30,144 nt of DNA from IMG/VR virus record IMGVR_UViG_3300032006_000053, positions 1 through 30,144 of that record. The stretch is one strand, 5' to 3'. Origin of the DNA: a virus. The notes under the pieces were generated by a model. It had not been told where the DNA came from. It did no database searches and saw only the letters and a program-made list of their open reading frames with translations. The translations under genes and the position numbers were made by a program. Each line of letters starts with the position of its first letter. Position 1 is the stretch's first letter. Positions 8,064-15,851 of this stretch are shown here, one piece after another.

Positions 8064-8078
8064 AACAGGTAAATAGAG
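8064..8078 (+). promoter_or_regulatory. Atypical RBS leader AACAGGTAAA-N5-ATG
   Basis: The 10-mer AACAGGTAAA lies exactly 5 nt before the ATG at 8079, in place of the usual AAGGAG. The same 10-mer at the same spacing precedes gp20 (15837-15846), and in both cases a terminator-like hairpin lies just upstream. Confidence 0.5.
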
Positions 8079-8378
8079 ATGGAGCTAGAACAAACTGCTG
8101 ATCTTGTTGAAAAATTAGGTGTCCCGGTTGTAGGTTTATTATTAGTTGGTTGGGCATTTTGGAAAATTGTTAAATGGTTACAAGATTCTATGACAGGAAA
8201 AATAAGTTATCAAACAGATATACTTATACAACTTATAGATAGAATTAGAGTTTTACAAACTGATATTTTAAAATTAGATACTATGATAAGAACAAGATTT
8301 GGATTAGAAGCAGATCAAGAACGTATTGCAAGAGCAGATGAACCTAGAAAACAAATTAAAAAAAGAAGTAGAGATTAA
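8079..8378 (+). CDS. Small one-TM membrane protein, holin candidate
   Basis: A 99-residue protein. A single hydrophobic segment spans about residues 14-33 (VPVVGLLLVGWAFWKIVKWL). It is followed by a long amphipathic, probably coiled-coil helix (ILIQLIDRIRVLQTDILKLDTMI) and a highly basic C-terminus (PRKQIKKRSRD). This plan, one N-terminal TM segment then a charged coiled-coil tail, resembles BhlA/UviB-type small holin-like proteins. No endolysin is visible in the window to support the lysis assignment. An alternative is a membrane anchor for head or tail assembly, given gp13 two genes downstream. It is the first gene after the fibre terminator, with an unusual leader (AACAGGTAAA). The membrane topology is seen; function is inferred. 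Confidence 0.55.
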   Translation: MELEQTADLVEKLGVPVVGLLLVGWAFWKIVKWLQDSMTGKISYQTDILIQLIDRIRVLQTDILKLDTMIRTRFGLEADQERIARADEPRKQIKKRSRD

Positions 8379-8407
8379 TTATAATTTTATATTAAGGAGT
8401 ATATGAC

Positions 8408-8650
8408 ATGACTGAACCTGTTAAAAATAAAAAAGTAAAAAAAACAGAACAAGTTGATAAGAAAATTTCTGAAGATAATGAATTAAAAAATCAATTAAAT
8501 TATGCACAAAAATTGATTAATATTCTTCAAAATAAAGTAAATGAACTTAATGCAACAACAGTTCAACTTGAAGCACAACTTATTCTTGTTAATGAAGATA
8601 AACAAAATATCTTAAAACAAGTAGAAGGATTTGGAATTACACCACAATAA
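8408..8650 (+). CDS. Small coiled-coil protein, unknown
   Basis: An 80-residue, Lys/Glu/Asn-rich protein with no recognisable family. Residues 1-25 are basic and probably disordered (KNKKVKKTEQVDKK). Residues 25-72 have clean heptad spacing of Leu/Ile (LKNQLNYAQKLINILQNKVNELN ... LEAQLILV), predicting a parallel coiled coil. It starts at ATG 8408 after TAAGGAG and ends 15 nt before gp13. Small coiled-coil proteins beside neck genes could be assembly factors or a fibritin-like whisker element, but nothing in the sequence specifically says so. Confidence 0.65.
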   Translation: MTEPVKNKKVKKTEQVDKKISEDNELKNQLNYAQKLINILQNKVNELNATTVQLEAQLILVNEDKQNILKQVEGFGITPQ

Positions 8651-8665
8651 TAAAAGGAAAATAGT

Positions 8666-9412
8666 ATGGCTAGTGTAACGTCAAGACAAGGATTAATAGA
8701 TTATTGTTTAAGAAGATTGGGACAACCTGTTGTTGAAATTAATATAGACGAAGATCAACTGGAAGAAAGAGTTGATGACGCATTAGAGTTTTTTCAAGAA
8801 TATCACTTTGATGGTGTTGAAAAAGTTTTTCTTAAACATACTCTAACGGCAACTGATATTACAAATGAATATATAGCAATGGCTGATCCTGTTATTAGTG
8901 TAGTTAGGGTTTTACCTATTCCAAGTTTTGATTCATTTCAAGGTGGATTTTTTAACGAAGAATACCAAGCAAGATTAAATGATTTAAATTCATTTACAGG
9001 ATCTTCTTTAATTCAATGGTCTATGACACAAACTAATTTTTCATTGGTTTCTAATCTTTTTAATATTGCACCGACAGTACTTTTTAATAGAAAACAAAAT
9101 AGATTATATTTGGAAACTGATTGGAATGAAAAATTTAATGCAGATGATATTTTAATTGTTGAAGCATATAGAATATTAAATCCTGCAACATATACCGAAG
9201 TATGGAATGATATGTTTCTTAAAAAATATACTACGGCATTGATTAAAAGACAATGGGGAGAAAATTTAAAAAAGTTTACTGGTGTAGTGTTACCCGGAGG
9301 TATCACACTTGATGGGAAAACTATATATGATGAGGCAGTAGAAGAACTTACAAAAATAGAAGAAGAAATGAATCTTAAATACGAATTACCTGTAGACTTT
9401 AATGTAGGTTAA
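8666..9412 (+). CDS. 13: Neck protein gp13
   Basis: A 248-residue protein. In T4, gp13 joins gp14 at the head-tail neck after DNA packaging and makes heads competent for tail attachment. Recognised by its N-terminus (LIDYCLRRLGQPVVEINIDEDQLEERVDDALEFFQEYHFDG), the central FNRKQNRLYLETDW and a C-terminal half with NDMFLKKYTTALIKRQWGENLKKF and LPGGITLDGKTIYDEA, all conserved in marine T4-like neck proteins. It is shorter than T4 gp13 (309 aa) and similar to marine homologues. AAAAGGAA precedes the ATG at 8666. The gene is separated from gp14 by one base. It opens the canonical 13-14-15-16-17-18-19 block. Confidence 0.88.
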   Translation: MASVTSRQGLIDYCLRRLGQPVVEINIDEDQLEERVDDALEFFQEYHFDGVEKVFLKHTLTATDITNEYIAMADPVISVVRVLPIPSFDSFQGGFFNEEYQARLNDLNSFTGSSLIQWSMTQTNFSLVSNLFNIAPTVLFNRKQNRLYLETDWNEKFNADDILIVEAYRILNPATYTEVWNDMFLKKYTTALIKRQWGENLKKFTGVVLPGGITLDGKTIYDEAVEELTKIEEEMNLKYELPVDFNVG

Positions 9413-9413
9413 T

Positions 9414-10265
9414 ATGGCAACGAATAATTATTTTAAAAATTTTAATTCCACACCACAACAAGATTTACTTAATAGTTTAACTAAAGAAGTAATTCAAATG
9501 AGTGGTATGGATTGTCTGTATGTACCAAGAGTTGATGTCAATAAAGATGATATTCTTGGTGAAGATTCTTTGTCAAAATTTACATCGGCAAAAGAAGTAG
9601 AAATGTATATTAATACACCAGAAGGATTTGGTGGTGCTGGTGATATTATTTCTAAGTTTGGTTTAGATGTTCAAGATGAAGTAATATTGGTTGTAAACAA
9701 AGAAAGATTTTTTGATTGTACTGCCATGTCACTTCCAAGAGAAGGTGACTTAGTTTATCTGCCTTTAAATAAAGGTTTATTTGAAGTAAAATTTGTCGAA
9801 CACGAAAAACCATTTTATACATTAGGAAAAAATACTGTATATGAATTAACTTGTGAATCTTTTCAATATAGTAATAATGTTTTTGATATACCTGCATCTG
9901 AATCAGGTGCAATCTTTGATAAAATTGAAAGAGAAAATGCAACCAGTATTTTATTGACAATGAGTGCAAACACAGGTTATACTGTTAGTGAAGTTGTTTA
10001 TCAAGGTTCTAGTCTTGCTAATGCAACTGCTACTGCCAAAGTAGCAACACAAGTAGGTGATTCACTTAGTTTGTATCGTGTGTCTGGTACTATTGCTACG
10101 GGAACAAACTTAAAAGGTGTTACCAGTACAACATCTGTCAATGTGGTTAAAGTCGATAACCAAGATAGTACAACAACTAAATTTGACGATAATAAAGTAT
10201 TTGAAACTGACGGTGATGCTATATTAGATTTTAGTGAATTTGATCCGTGGACTGATAATATATGA
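9414..10265 (+). CDS. 14: Neck protein gp14
   Basis: A 283-residue partner of gp13 in the head-tail connector. The N-terminal half (QQDLLNSLTKEVIQMSGMDCLYVPR, EDSLSKFTSAKEVEMYINTPEGFGG) and the middle (FGLDVQDEVILVVNKERF, PREGDLVYLPLNKGLFEVKFVEHEKPFY, YELTCESFQYSN) are characteristic. Residues about 184-248 form a Thr/Ala/Val-rich segment with GYTVSEVVYQGSSLANATATAKV and VSGTIATGTNLKG, a beta-sandwich-like element that appears as an insertion before the conserved C-terminal FDDNKVFE ... FDPWTDNI. The start ATG overlaps the region just after the gp13 stop (TTAATATGG) with weak RBS, suggesting coupling to gp13. Confidence 0.88.
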   Translation: MATNNYFKNFNSTPQQDLLNSLTKEVIQMSGMDCLYVPRVDVNKDDILGEDSLSKFTSAKEVEMYINTPEGFGGAGDIISKFGLDVQDEVILVVNKERFFDCTAMSLPREGDLVYLPLNKGLFEVKFVEHEKPFYTLGKNTVYELTCESFQYSNNVFDIPASESGAIFDKIERENATSILLTMSANTGYTVSEVVYQGSSLANATATAKVATQVGDSLSLYRVSGTIATGTNLKGVTSTTSVNVVKVDNQDSTTTKFDDNKVFETDGDAILDFSEFDPWTDNI

Positions 10266-10281
10266 TTAACGGAGAACTATA

Positions 10282-11280
10282 ATGTTCGGCACACATTTTT
10301 ATAATAAAAATATTAGAAATATTGTTATCTTGTTCGGAACACTATTTAACGATATTAATATAAAGAGAACGGATTCTGCTGGTACAGTACAATCTCAATT
10401 TAAGGTTCCTATTAATTACGGACCTTCAGAAAAATATTTAACAAGATTAGCAGGTCCTACACTTGACGATCAAGAAATTGTTGGTATTACTTTACCACGT
10501 TTGTCATTTGAAATTACTACAATGGCATATGATCCTACAAGAAAATTACAAACAATGAAAAAAATCCGAGAGACAAAACCTCTTGGAAGTTTGGATGGTA
10601 TTACAATAGTAACTGGTGGTTCAGGATATACTTCAGCACCGACAGTAACAGTTGCAGCTGCACCTACGGGAGGGACAACAGCAACAGCAACAGCAACTAT
10701 TGTAGGTGGAGTTGTTACTGCTATTACAGTTACTAATGTAGGTGCAGGTTATACTACGACACCAAATGTTAGTATAACAGGTGGTGGTGGAACAAAGGCA
10801 ACAGCAACAGCAAATATGGATGCTAATACCACTACTTTATTAACTGCTTATACACCTGTTCCATATAATTTTGAAATTGATCTTGCTATTATGGTTAGAA
10901 ATAGTGATGACGGAGCACAAATACTTGAACAAATTTTACCATATTTTACACCTGAATTTCATGTTACTTTAAATGAAATGCGTACACTTGGAATTAAAAG
11001 AGATATTCCAGTTATAATGAATAGTATGTCAACGGAAGATACATATGAAGGTGATTATATTTCAAGACGAGCATTAATTCATACTTTATCTTTTACGGTA
11101 CAAGGTTTTCTTTATGGTCGAACTTCCGATCAAGGTATCATTCGAGAGGTTGATGTTAATGCTGGAACTTCTTTTAATGATATAGATGAAAAATCAGTTA
11201 ATGTTGATGTTAAACCAGATCCGGCTACTGCTGATCCTAATGACAATTTTGGATTTAATGTTACGACAACAAATTTATAA
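10282..11280 (+). CDS. 15: Tail sheath stabiliser / tail terminator gp15, with inserted domain
   Basis: A 332-residue protein; T4 gp15 (272 aa) caps the completed tail as a hexamer and connects it to the neck. The N-terminus MFGTHFYNKNIRNIVILFGTLF, then LPRLSFEITTMAYDPTRKLQ and, after a break, YTPVPYNFEIDLAIMVRN, QILEQILPYFTPEFHVTLNEM and DIPVIMNSM are conserved gp15 blocks. The break (residues about 105-180) holds two GGSGYTSAPTVTV / GAGYTTTPNVSIT repeats with Ala-Thr rich linkers, a beta domain known from other marine phage virion proteins. The insertion explains the extra length. CGGAGAAC precedes ATG 10282. The gene lies 16 nt after gp14 and 3 nt before gp16. Confidence 0.88.
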   Translation: MFGTHFYNKNIRNIVILFGTLFNDINIKRTDSAGTVQSQFKVPINYGPSEKYLTRLAGPTLDDQEIVGITLPRLSFEITTMAYDPTRKLQTMKKIRETKPLGSLDGITIVTGGSGYTSAPTVTVAAAPTGGTTATATATIVGGVVTAITVTNVGAGYTTTPNVSITGGGGTKATATANMDANTTTLLTAYTPVPYNFEIDLAIMVRNSDDGAQILEQILPYFTPEFHVTLNEMRTLGIKRDIPVIMNSMSTEDTYEGDYISRRALIHTLSFTVQGFLYGRTSDQGIIREVDVNAGTSFNDIDEKSVNVDVKPDPATADPNDNFGFNVTTTNL

Positions 11281-11283
11281 TTT

Positions 11284-11721
11284 ATGAAAAGATATATGAA
11301 AAAAGAAACTGTACAAAAATTAAACGACATATTAGATATTGCTGGTAGTGAAATAAATAGAAATGTCATTGATGTGTCTGAGAATAAAGTAGAGAAAGCA
11401 CCAGCAGTAGAAACAAACACTACTGACTTGACAAATGATTATGATTTTTCAAGAGATCAATATCATAATCTTATTGAAAAGGGTAACACAGCACTTGAAG
11501 AACTTTTATCTATTGCTAAAGAGGGTGAGGCACCAAGAGCATTCGAGGTAGCAACACAACTCATAAATTCATTGGCTGCAACGACTAAAGAACTTTTGAT
11601 ATTACAAAAAACCAAAAAAGAAGTTGAAGGAACAGGTAAACCAACAAAGAATGAAAATAATCTTTTTATTGGTAGTACAACTGAACTTCAAAAACTTCTT
11701 GATATGAAAAAGAAAAAATAA
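11284..11721 (+). CDS. 16: Terminase small subunit gp16
   Basis: A 145-residue protein. In T4, gp16 (164 aa) forms an oligomeric ring that regulates the gp17 packaging motor and recognises DNA. Seen here: a basic N-terminus, an acidic linker, and the conserved central helical region beginning DYDFSRDQYHNLIEKGNTALEELLSIAKEGEAPRAFEVATQLINSL, followed by a Lys-rich tail (DMKKKK). Position directly before gp17 with one base between supports the call. An alternative in-frame start is ATG 11296 (MKKETV), giving a protein four residues shorter; the sequence does not clearly decide. Confidence 0.85.
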   Translation: MKRYMKKETVQKLNDILDIAGSEINRNVIDVSENKVEKAPAVETNTTDLTNDYDFSRDQYHNLIEKGNTALEELLSIAKEGEAPRAFEVATQLINSLAATTKELLILQKTKKEVEGTGKPTKNENNLFIGSTTELQKLLDMKKKK

Positions 11722-11722
11722 T

Positions 11723-13333
11723 ATGCCGGCAAATTATTTAGGAAATAGCCTACTTAAAGGTTTAGATGTAAAACATAAATTCACAAAAAAAGAAATCGAG
11801 GAATACATTAAGTGCAGTAATGATCCGATTTATTTTTTGGAAAACTATGTCAAAATTGTTCATGTTGATGAAGGTTTAATTCCTTTTAAATTGTATGATT
11901 TTCAAAAAGATTTAGTTGGTGCTATAACTCAAAATAGAAATGTTATTGTAAAAACTGGTAGACAGGTTGGTAAAACAACTACTACTATTGGTTGGGTTTT
12001 ACATTACATTCTTTTTAATACAGAAAAAACAGTTGGTATTCTTGCCAACAAAGCAATAACTGCTCGTGAAATTCTTAGTCGAGTTCAAACATCCTACCAA
12101 CATCTCCCCAAATTTCTTCAACAAGGTTTAAAAGAATGGAATAAAGGTTCATTAGAACTTGAAAATGGAAGTAAAGTTATTGCTTCCTCTACATCTTCAA
12201 GTGCAATTCGTGGATTTTCCTTTTCTTGTATTCTATTAGACGAGTTTGCTCACGTTCAAAGACATATTGCAAATGAATTTATCCGTTCGGTTTATCCGAC
12301 AATTTCATCTGGTAAGGAAACAAAAGTTATTATAGTATCTACTCCAAATGGATTTAATTTATTTTATAAGTTTTGGAATGATGCAGAAAATGGAAACAAT
12401 TCTTTTTATCCATTTAAAGTACATTGGTCAAATGTTCCTGGGAGAGATCAAGACTGGCATGAAAAAATTGTAAGTACTATTGGTGAATCTGCTTTTAGAC
12501 AAGAATATGAAGCAGAGTTTTTGGGTTCTACGAATACTTTAATTTCTACTGAAAGATTGCAGGAAATGTCTTATAATGCTCCATTATTTTCTAGAGAGAA
12601 TTTAGATGTTTTTGAGGAACCTAAAAAAGATCGTACTTATACTATAACGGTTGATGTGGCAAGAGGACAAGGAAACGATTATTCTGCTTTTTCAGTTTTT
12701 GATATTACAGAAATTCCGTATAAAATAGTTGCAAAATATCGTGATAATATGGTTGCACCCCTACACTTTCCCAATATTATAAATACTATAGGAAGAAGGT
12801 ATAATTATGCTTATATTTTAGTAGAGATAAATGATATTGGTTCACAGGTTGCTGATGTTTTACACCATGATCTAGAATATGAAAATTTATATTCAACATC
12901 ATGGTATGGAAGGCATGGTCAGCAATTAAGTAGTGGTGCTAAAAAGGATTCTTGTTTTGGTGTTAGAACAACTAAGGCTATGAAAAAACTTGGTTGTTCA
13001 AATTTAAAATCACTAATAGAAGAAAATAAACTTTTATTTAACGACTACGATATTATATCAGAACTAACAACATTTGTTTCGATTGGTGAGTCCTATGCAG
13101 GCGAAGAAGGTTCGCATGATGATTTAGTAATTACAATGGTGTTGTTTAGTTGGTTAGTAGACCAACAATATTTTAAAGATTTAAGTAATCAAAACATAAG
13201 AGATAATTTATATAAAAACCAATTAACACAATTGGAAGATATGACAACACCCTTTGGGATTATTGATAATGGTTTACAAAATAAAGAATATGAAATTGAC
13301 TCGGATGGGACGAGGTGGGAAACAGTTTCTTAA
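11723..13333 (+). CDS. 17: Terminase large subunit gp17 (ATPase and nuclease)
   Basis: A 536-residue DNA packaging motor with headful nuclease, acting at the portal vertex. ATPase domain: Walker A GRQVGKTT at residues 79-86, Walker B CILLDEFA at 169-176 with catalytic E174, coupling motif STPNG at 206-210. RNase H-fold nuclease domain: TVDVARGQGNDYSAF with D311, VEINDIG with E368, and SHDDLV with D466/D467, matching the acidic triad of T4 gp17 (D401, E458, D542). The protein is shorter than T4 gp17 (610 aa) mainly at the N-terminus, as in marine relatives. All catalytic residues are present, so it is expected to be active. It starts one base after the gp16 stop. Confidence 0.96.
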   Translation: MPANYLGNSLLKGLDVKHKFTKKEIEEYIKCSNDPIYFLENYVKIVHVDEGLIPFKLYDFQKDLVGAITQNRNVIVKTGRQVGKTTTTIGWVLHYILFNTEKTVGILANKAITAREILSRVQTSYQHLPKFLQQGLKEWNKGSLELENGSKVIASSTSSSAIRGFSFSCILLDEFAHVQRHIANEFIRSVYPTISSGKETKVIIVSTPNGFNLFYKFWNDAENGNNSFYPFKVHWSNVPGRDQDWHEKIVSTIGESAFRQEYEAEFLGSTNTLISTERLQEMSYNAPLFSRENLDVFEEPKKDRTYTITVDVARGQGNDYSAFSVFDITEIPYKIVAKYRDNMVAPLHFPNIINTIGRRYNYAYILVEINDIGSQVADVLHHDLEYENLYSTSWYGRHGQQLSSGAKKDSCFGVRTTKAMKKLGCSNLKSLIEENKLLFNDYDIISELTTFVSIGESYAGEEGSHDDLVITMVLFSWLVDQQYFKDLSNQNIRDNLYKNQLTQLEDMTTPFGIIDNGLQNKEYEIDSDGTRWETVS

Positions 13334-13368
13334 AATACATTATGAGATTGATGAAAAAAATATATCAA

Positions 13369-13376
13369 TATAAAAA
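13369..13376 (+). promoter_or_regulatory. Possible variant late promoter upstream of gp18
   Basis: TATAAAAA differs by one base from the late octamer and lies 28 nt before the gp18 ATG, a similar placement to the exact octamers before gp19 and gp3. The 71-nt gap between gp17 and gp18 is otherwise a very AT-rich spacer with a strong AAAGGAG at 13392. Confidence 0.35.
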
Positions 13377-13404
13377 ATGTAATTAATTGTAAAGGAGATT
13401 TAAA

Positions 13405-15159
13405 ATGCCATTTCAAGTAAGCCCAGGTATAGTTGTTACAGAGAGAGATTTAACAACAGTAGTACCTAATGTCGCTACTAGTATTGGTGGAATTGCTGGT
13501 AATTATCAATGGGGGCCAGTATTAGAAAGAGTATCCATCACAACGGAAAACGACTTAATAGAAACTTTTGGAAAACCAGACACATTAACTTTTCGAGATG
13601 TAATGACAGCATCAAACTATCTTGCATACTCGAATAATCTAATCGTAGTACGAAATGTATCATCCGCAGCAACCAATGCAGTAGTTGGTGATACTGATGC
13701 TGGTACAGCACTTGACGTACTGAATGATGACGATTATGAAGGAAAATCATTTACGGATCAATTATTCGTAGGAAAATACCCAGGAAGCATAGGAAATAGT
13801 CTTAAAGCATATGCTATTGACGGATTTGGTTGGGCTGCAACAGGCATGGGAGCTCCAGCAACTGCAATCCAAACTTTGTTCAAGAACAACTTTGATCGAG
13901 CACCTGGAACATCAAAATATGCCTCCGATAGAGGTGGTTCACTTGATGAAATGCACATTATCGTATGTGACGAAGATGGTTTATTTACTGGTGTAAATAA
14001 TGAAATCTTGGAAAGATTTGAAAGTGTAAGTAAAGCAACTGATGCAAAACGTATTGATGGTTCTACTAATTATGTTTTAGATGTTTTGCGTAACGAATCA
14101 AAATACATTTGGTTGGGTGCTGTTGGACAATTAACAGCAGGTACATCTGATAGTAATACACATGCTGGTGCTGGTACTGGTAGTGCAACCTTTAATAGGT
14201 TGAATAGTGGAACTGAATTAAGTAGATTCCCCGGTGGTTCATTAACTGGTGGAGTTGCTAGTGCAGAACTTAGTGCTGGTGAATATACAGCAGCATTGGA
14301 TAAACTTGCAAATCCGGAAGTGGTTGACGTTACCATTTTAATGGCAGGTGGTTCTTCTGGAATAGCTGCAGCAGCTGATGCAAGAACAGTCGGTGCTCAT
14401 ATGATACAAAATATTGCCGAAGTTCGTAAAGATTGCGTTGGTTGTTATTCACCACATAGTAGTTCCGTTGTAAGAACTACTGGTCAAGCAGCAAAAGTAA
14501 TTACAGACAAAACAGTTGCATCTAGTTATGGAATTATGGACTCTGCATGGAAATACCAATACGACCGATACAATGATGTTTTCCGTTATGTTCCATTAAA
14601 CGGTGATGTTGGTGGTATGCTCGCAAGGACAGATTTTACGAATGATCCTTGGTGGTCACCTGCAGGTTATAACAGAGGTGCTACTAAGAATATTGTAAAA
14701 CTTTCATGGGAACCAACTAAGGCAGACCGTGATCTTTTATATCAATCAAGCATTAATCCTTTTATCACACAAACAGGAGCAGGAGTTTTACTCTTTGGTG
14801 ATAAAACAATGCAACTACTTCCAAGTGCATTTGATAGAATCAATGTACGAAGATTGTTTATTGTTTTGGAAAAAGCAATTTCGATTGCTGCCAAAGCATT
14901 ATTGTTTGAGTTTAATGATGAGTTTACAAGAGCACAATTTGTAAATATTGTTTCTCCTTTCTTGAGAGAAGTACAGGGACGGCGTGGTATTACAGACTTT
15001 AAAGTAGTTTGTGATACTTCCAATAATACTGGACAAGTTATTGATACGAATAATTTTGTTGGTGATATTTACATTAAACCAGCAAGGTCAATCAACTTTA
15101 TTCAGTTGAACTTTATTGCCGCACGAACTGATGTTTCTTTCTCAGAAATTGGTGGATAA
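13405..15159 (+). CDS. 18: Tail sheath protein gp18
   Basis: A 584-residue contractile sheath subunit that assembles around the gp19 tube. Recognised by the N-terminus MPFQVSPGIVVTERDLT and SIGGIAGNYQWGPVLERV, the internal ADARTVGAHMIQNIAEVRKDCVGCYSP and the C-terminal sheath core KADRDLLYQSSINPFITQTGAGVLLFGDKTM, INVRRLFIVLEKAI, VNIVSPFLREVQGRRGI and FIQLNFIAARTDVSFSEIGG. The C-terminal domain is the conserved polymerisation part shared with other contractile tails; the middle (residues about 120-320) is the variable outward-facing domain. It is somewhat shorter than T4 gp18 (659 aa). A strong AAAGGAG precedes ATG 13405, as expected for a protein needed in many copies. Confidence 0.95.
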   Translation: MPFQVSPGIVVTERDLTTVVPNVATSIGGIAGNYQWGPVLERVSITTENDLIETFGKPDTLTFRDVMTASNYLAYSNNLIVVRNVSSAATNAVVGDTDAGTALDVLNDDDYEGKSFTDQLFVGKYPGSIGNSLKAYAIDGFGWAATGMGAPATAIQTLFKNNFDRAPGTSKYASDRGGSLDEMHIIVCDEDGLFTGVNNEILERFESVSKATDAKRIDGSTNYVLDVLRNESKYIWLGAVGQLTAGTSDSNTHAGAGTGSATFNRLNSGTELSRFPGGSLTGGVASAELSAGEYTAALDKLANPEVVDVTILMAGGSSGIAAAADARTVGAHMIQNIAEVRKDCVGCYSPHSSSVVRTTGQAAKVITDKTVASSYGIMDSAWKYQYDRYNDVFRYVPLNGDVGGMLARTDFTNDPWWSPAGYNRGATKNIVKLSWEPTKADRDLLYQSSINPFITQTGAGVLLFGDKTMQLLPSAFDRINVRRLFIVLEKAISIAAKALLFEFNDEFTRAQFVNIVSPFLREVQGRRGITDFKVVCDTSNNTGQVIDTNNFVGDIYIKPARSINFIQLNFIAARTDVSFSEIGG

Positions 15160-15163
15160 GTCT

Positions 15164-15171
15164 TATAAATA
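15164..15171 (+). promoter_or_regulatory. Late promoter (TATAAATA) for gp19
   Basis: An exact late octamer in CTTATAAATATATACAAAC, just after the gp18 stop and 27 nt before the gp19 ATG, leaving room for an AAAGGAG at 15183. It gives the abundant tube protein its own late transcript. Confidence 0.75.
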
Positions 15172-15198
15172 TATACAAACATAAAGGAGTAATAAAAA

Positions 15199-15792
15199 AT
15201 GTCAAGTATCTCAAATTTTAAAAACAATTTTCAAGGTGGTGTAAGACCTAATCAGTTTAGGGTCAATATTACTGCTGCGGTTTTCGGTGGTGCCGATCTT
15301 GAATTCTTATGTAAGGGTACTAGTATTCCATCTTCCGTGATTGGAAACATTGATGTTAATTATCGTGGTCGAATCTTAAAAGTCCCGGGTGATCGAACTT
15401 ATGAAGATTGGACAGTAACGATTTTGAATGATCCTAATTGGCAGAATAGATCATTCTTTGAAAGATGGATGGATGGTATTCAAGATCATACTTTTCCAGT
15501 TAGAAATGTAAGATCAACTGCTGTATATGGTACAGGTACGGTACGTCAACTAGGCCGTGATGGTAACACTATTGCAACCTATGTTGTAGAAGATATATAT
15601 CCTACTAATCTGGCCGCTATGGAATTAGATATGAGTACCAATGATACAGCACAAGATTTTGCTGTAACATTTGCAGTTAATAATTGGAGAAGTTCAGCAA
15701 GTAATGCAATTAATCCTAGTGGTACTGGTGTTAATGTTGATTTTAATGTTAATGCAAGTATTGGTGGAGTAAATATTGGATTCGGAACTTAA
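15199..15792 (+). CDS. 19: Tail tube protein gp19
   Basis: A 197-residue tube subunit forming the hexameric-ring DNA conduit inside the sheath. Characteristic N-terminus (SNFKNNFQGGVRPNQFRVNI), then LEFLCKGTSIPSSVIGNIDVNYRGRILKVPGDRTYEDWTVTILND and FFERWMDGIQDHTFPVRN. T4 gp19 is 163 aa; the extra length is at the C-terminus, a Gly/Asn/Val-rich extension (about residues 165-197, ending VNASIGGVNIGFGT). It has its own late promoter at 15164 and is followed by a G-C rich hairpin at 15801. Confidence 0.94.
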   Translation: MSSISNFKNNFQGGVRPNQFRVNITAAVFGGADLEFLCKGTSIPSSVIGNIDVNYRGRILKVPGDRTYEDWTVTILNDPNWQNRSFFERWMDGIQDHTFPVRNVRSTAVYGTGTVRQLGRDGNTIATYVVEDIYPTNLAAMELDMSTNDTAQDFAVTFAVNNWRSSASNAINPSGTGVNVDFNVNASIGGVNIGFGT

Positions 15793-15800
15793 TTTTTGAC

Positions 15801-15822
15801 AAGGGGGAGTTTTCTCCCCCTT
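15801..15822 (+). terminator. Hairpin terminator after gp19 (weak T-tract)
   Basis: A perfect 9-bp stem (15801-15809 with 15814-15822) with a TTTT loop and five consecutive G-C pairs, 8 nt after the gp19 stop. The following bases (CACTTTTAAT) are only partly T-rich, so termination may be partial or the hairpin may chiefly stabilise the gp19 mRNA 3' end. Confidence 0.7.
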
Positions 15823-15836
15823 CACTTTTAATATTA

Positions 15837-15851
15837 AACAGGTAAAGATTT
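15837..15851 (+). promoter_or_regulatory. Atypical RBS leader AACAGGTAAA-N5-ATG before gp20
   Basis: Identical 10-mer and identical 5-nt spacing to the leader of the gene at 8079, again downstream of a terminator-like hairpin. AGGT takes the place of the AGGAG core seen in most other genes here. Confidence 0.5.
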
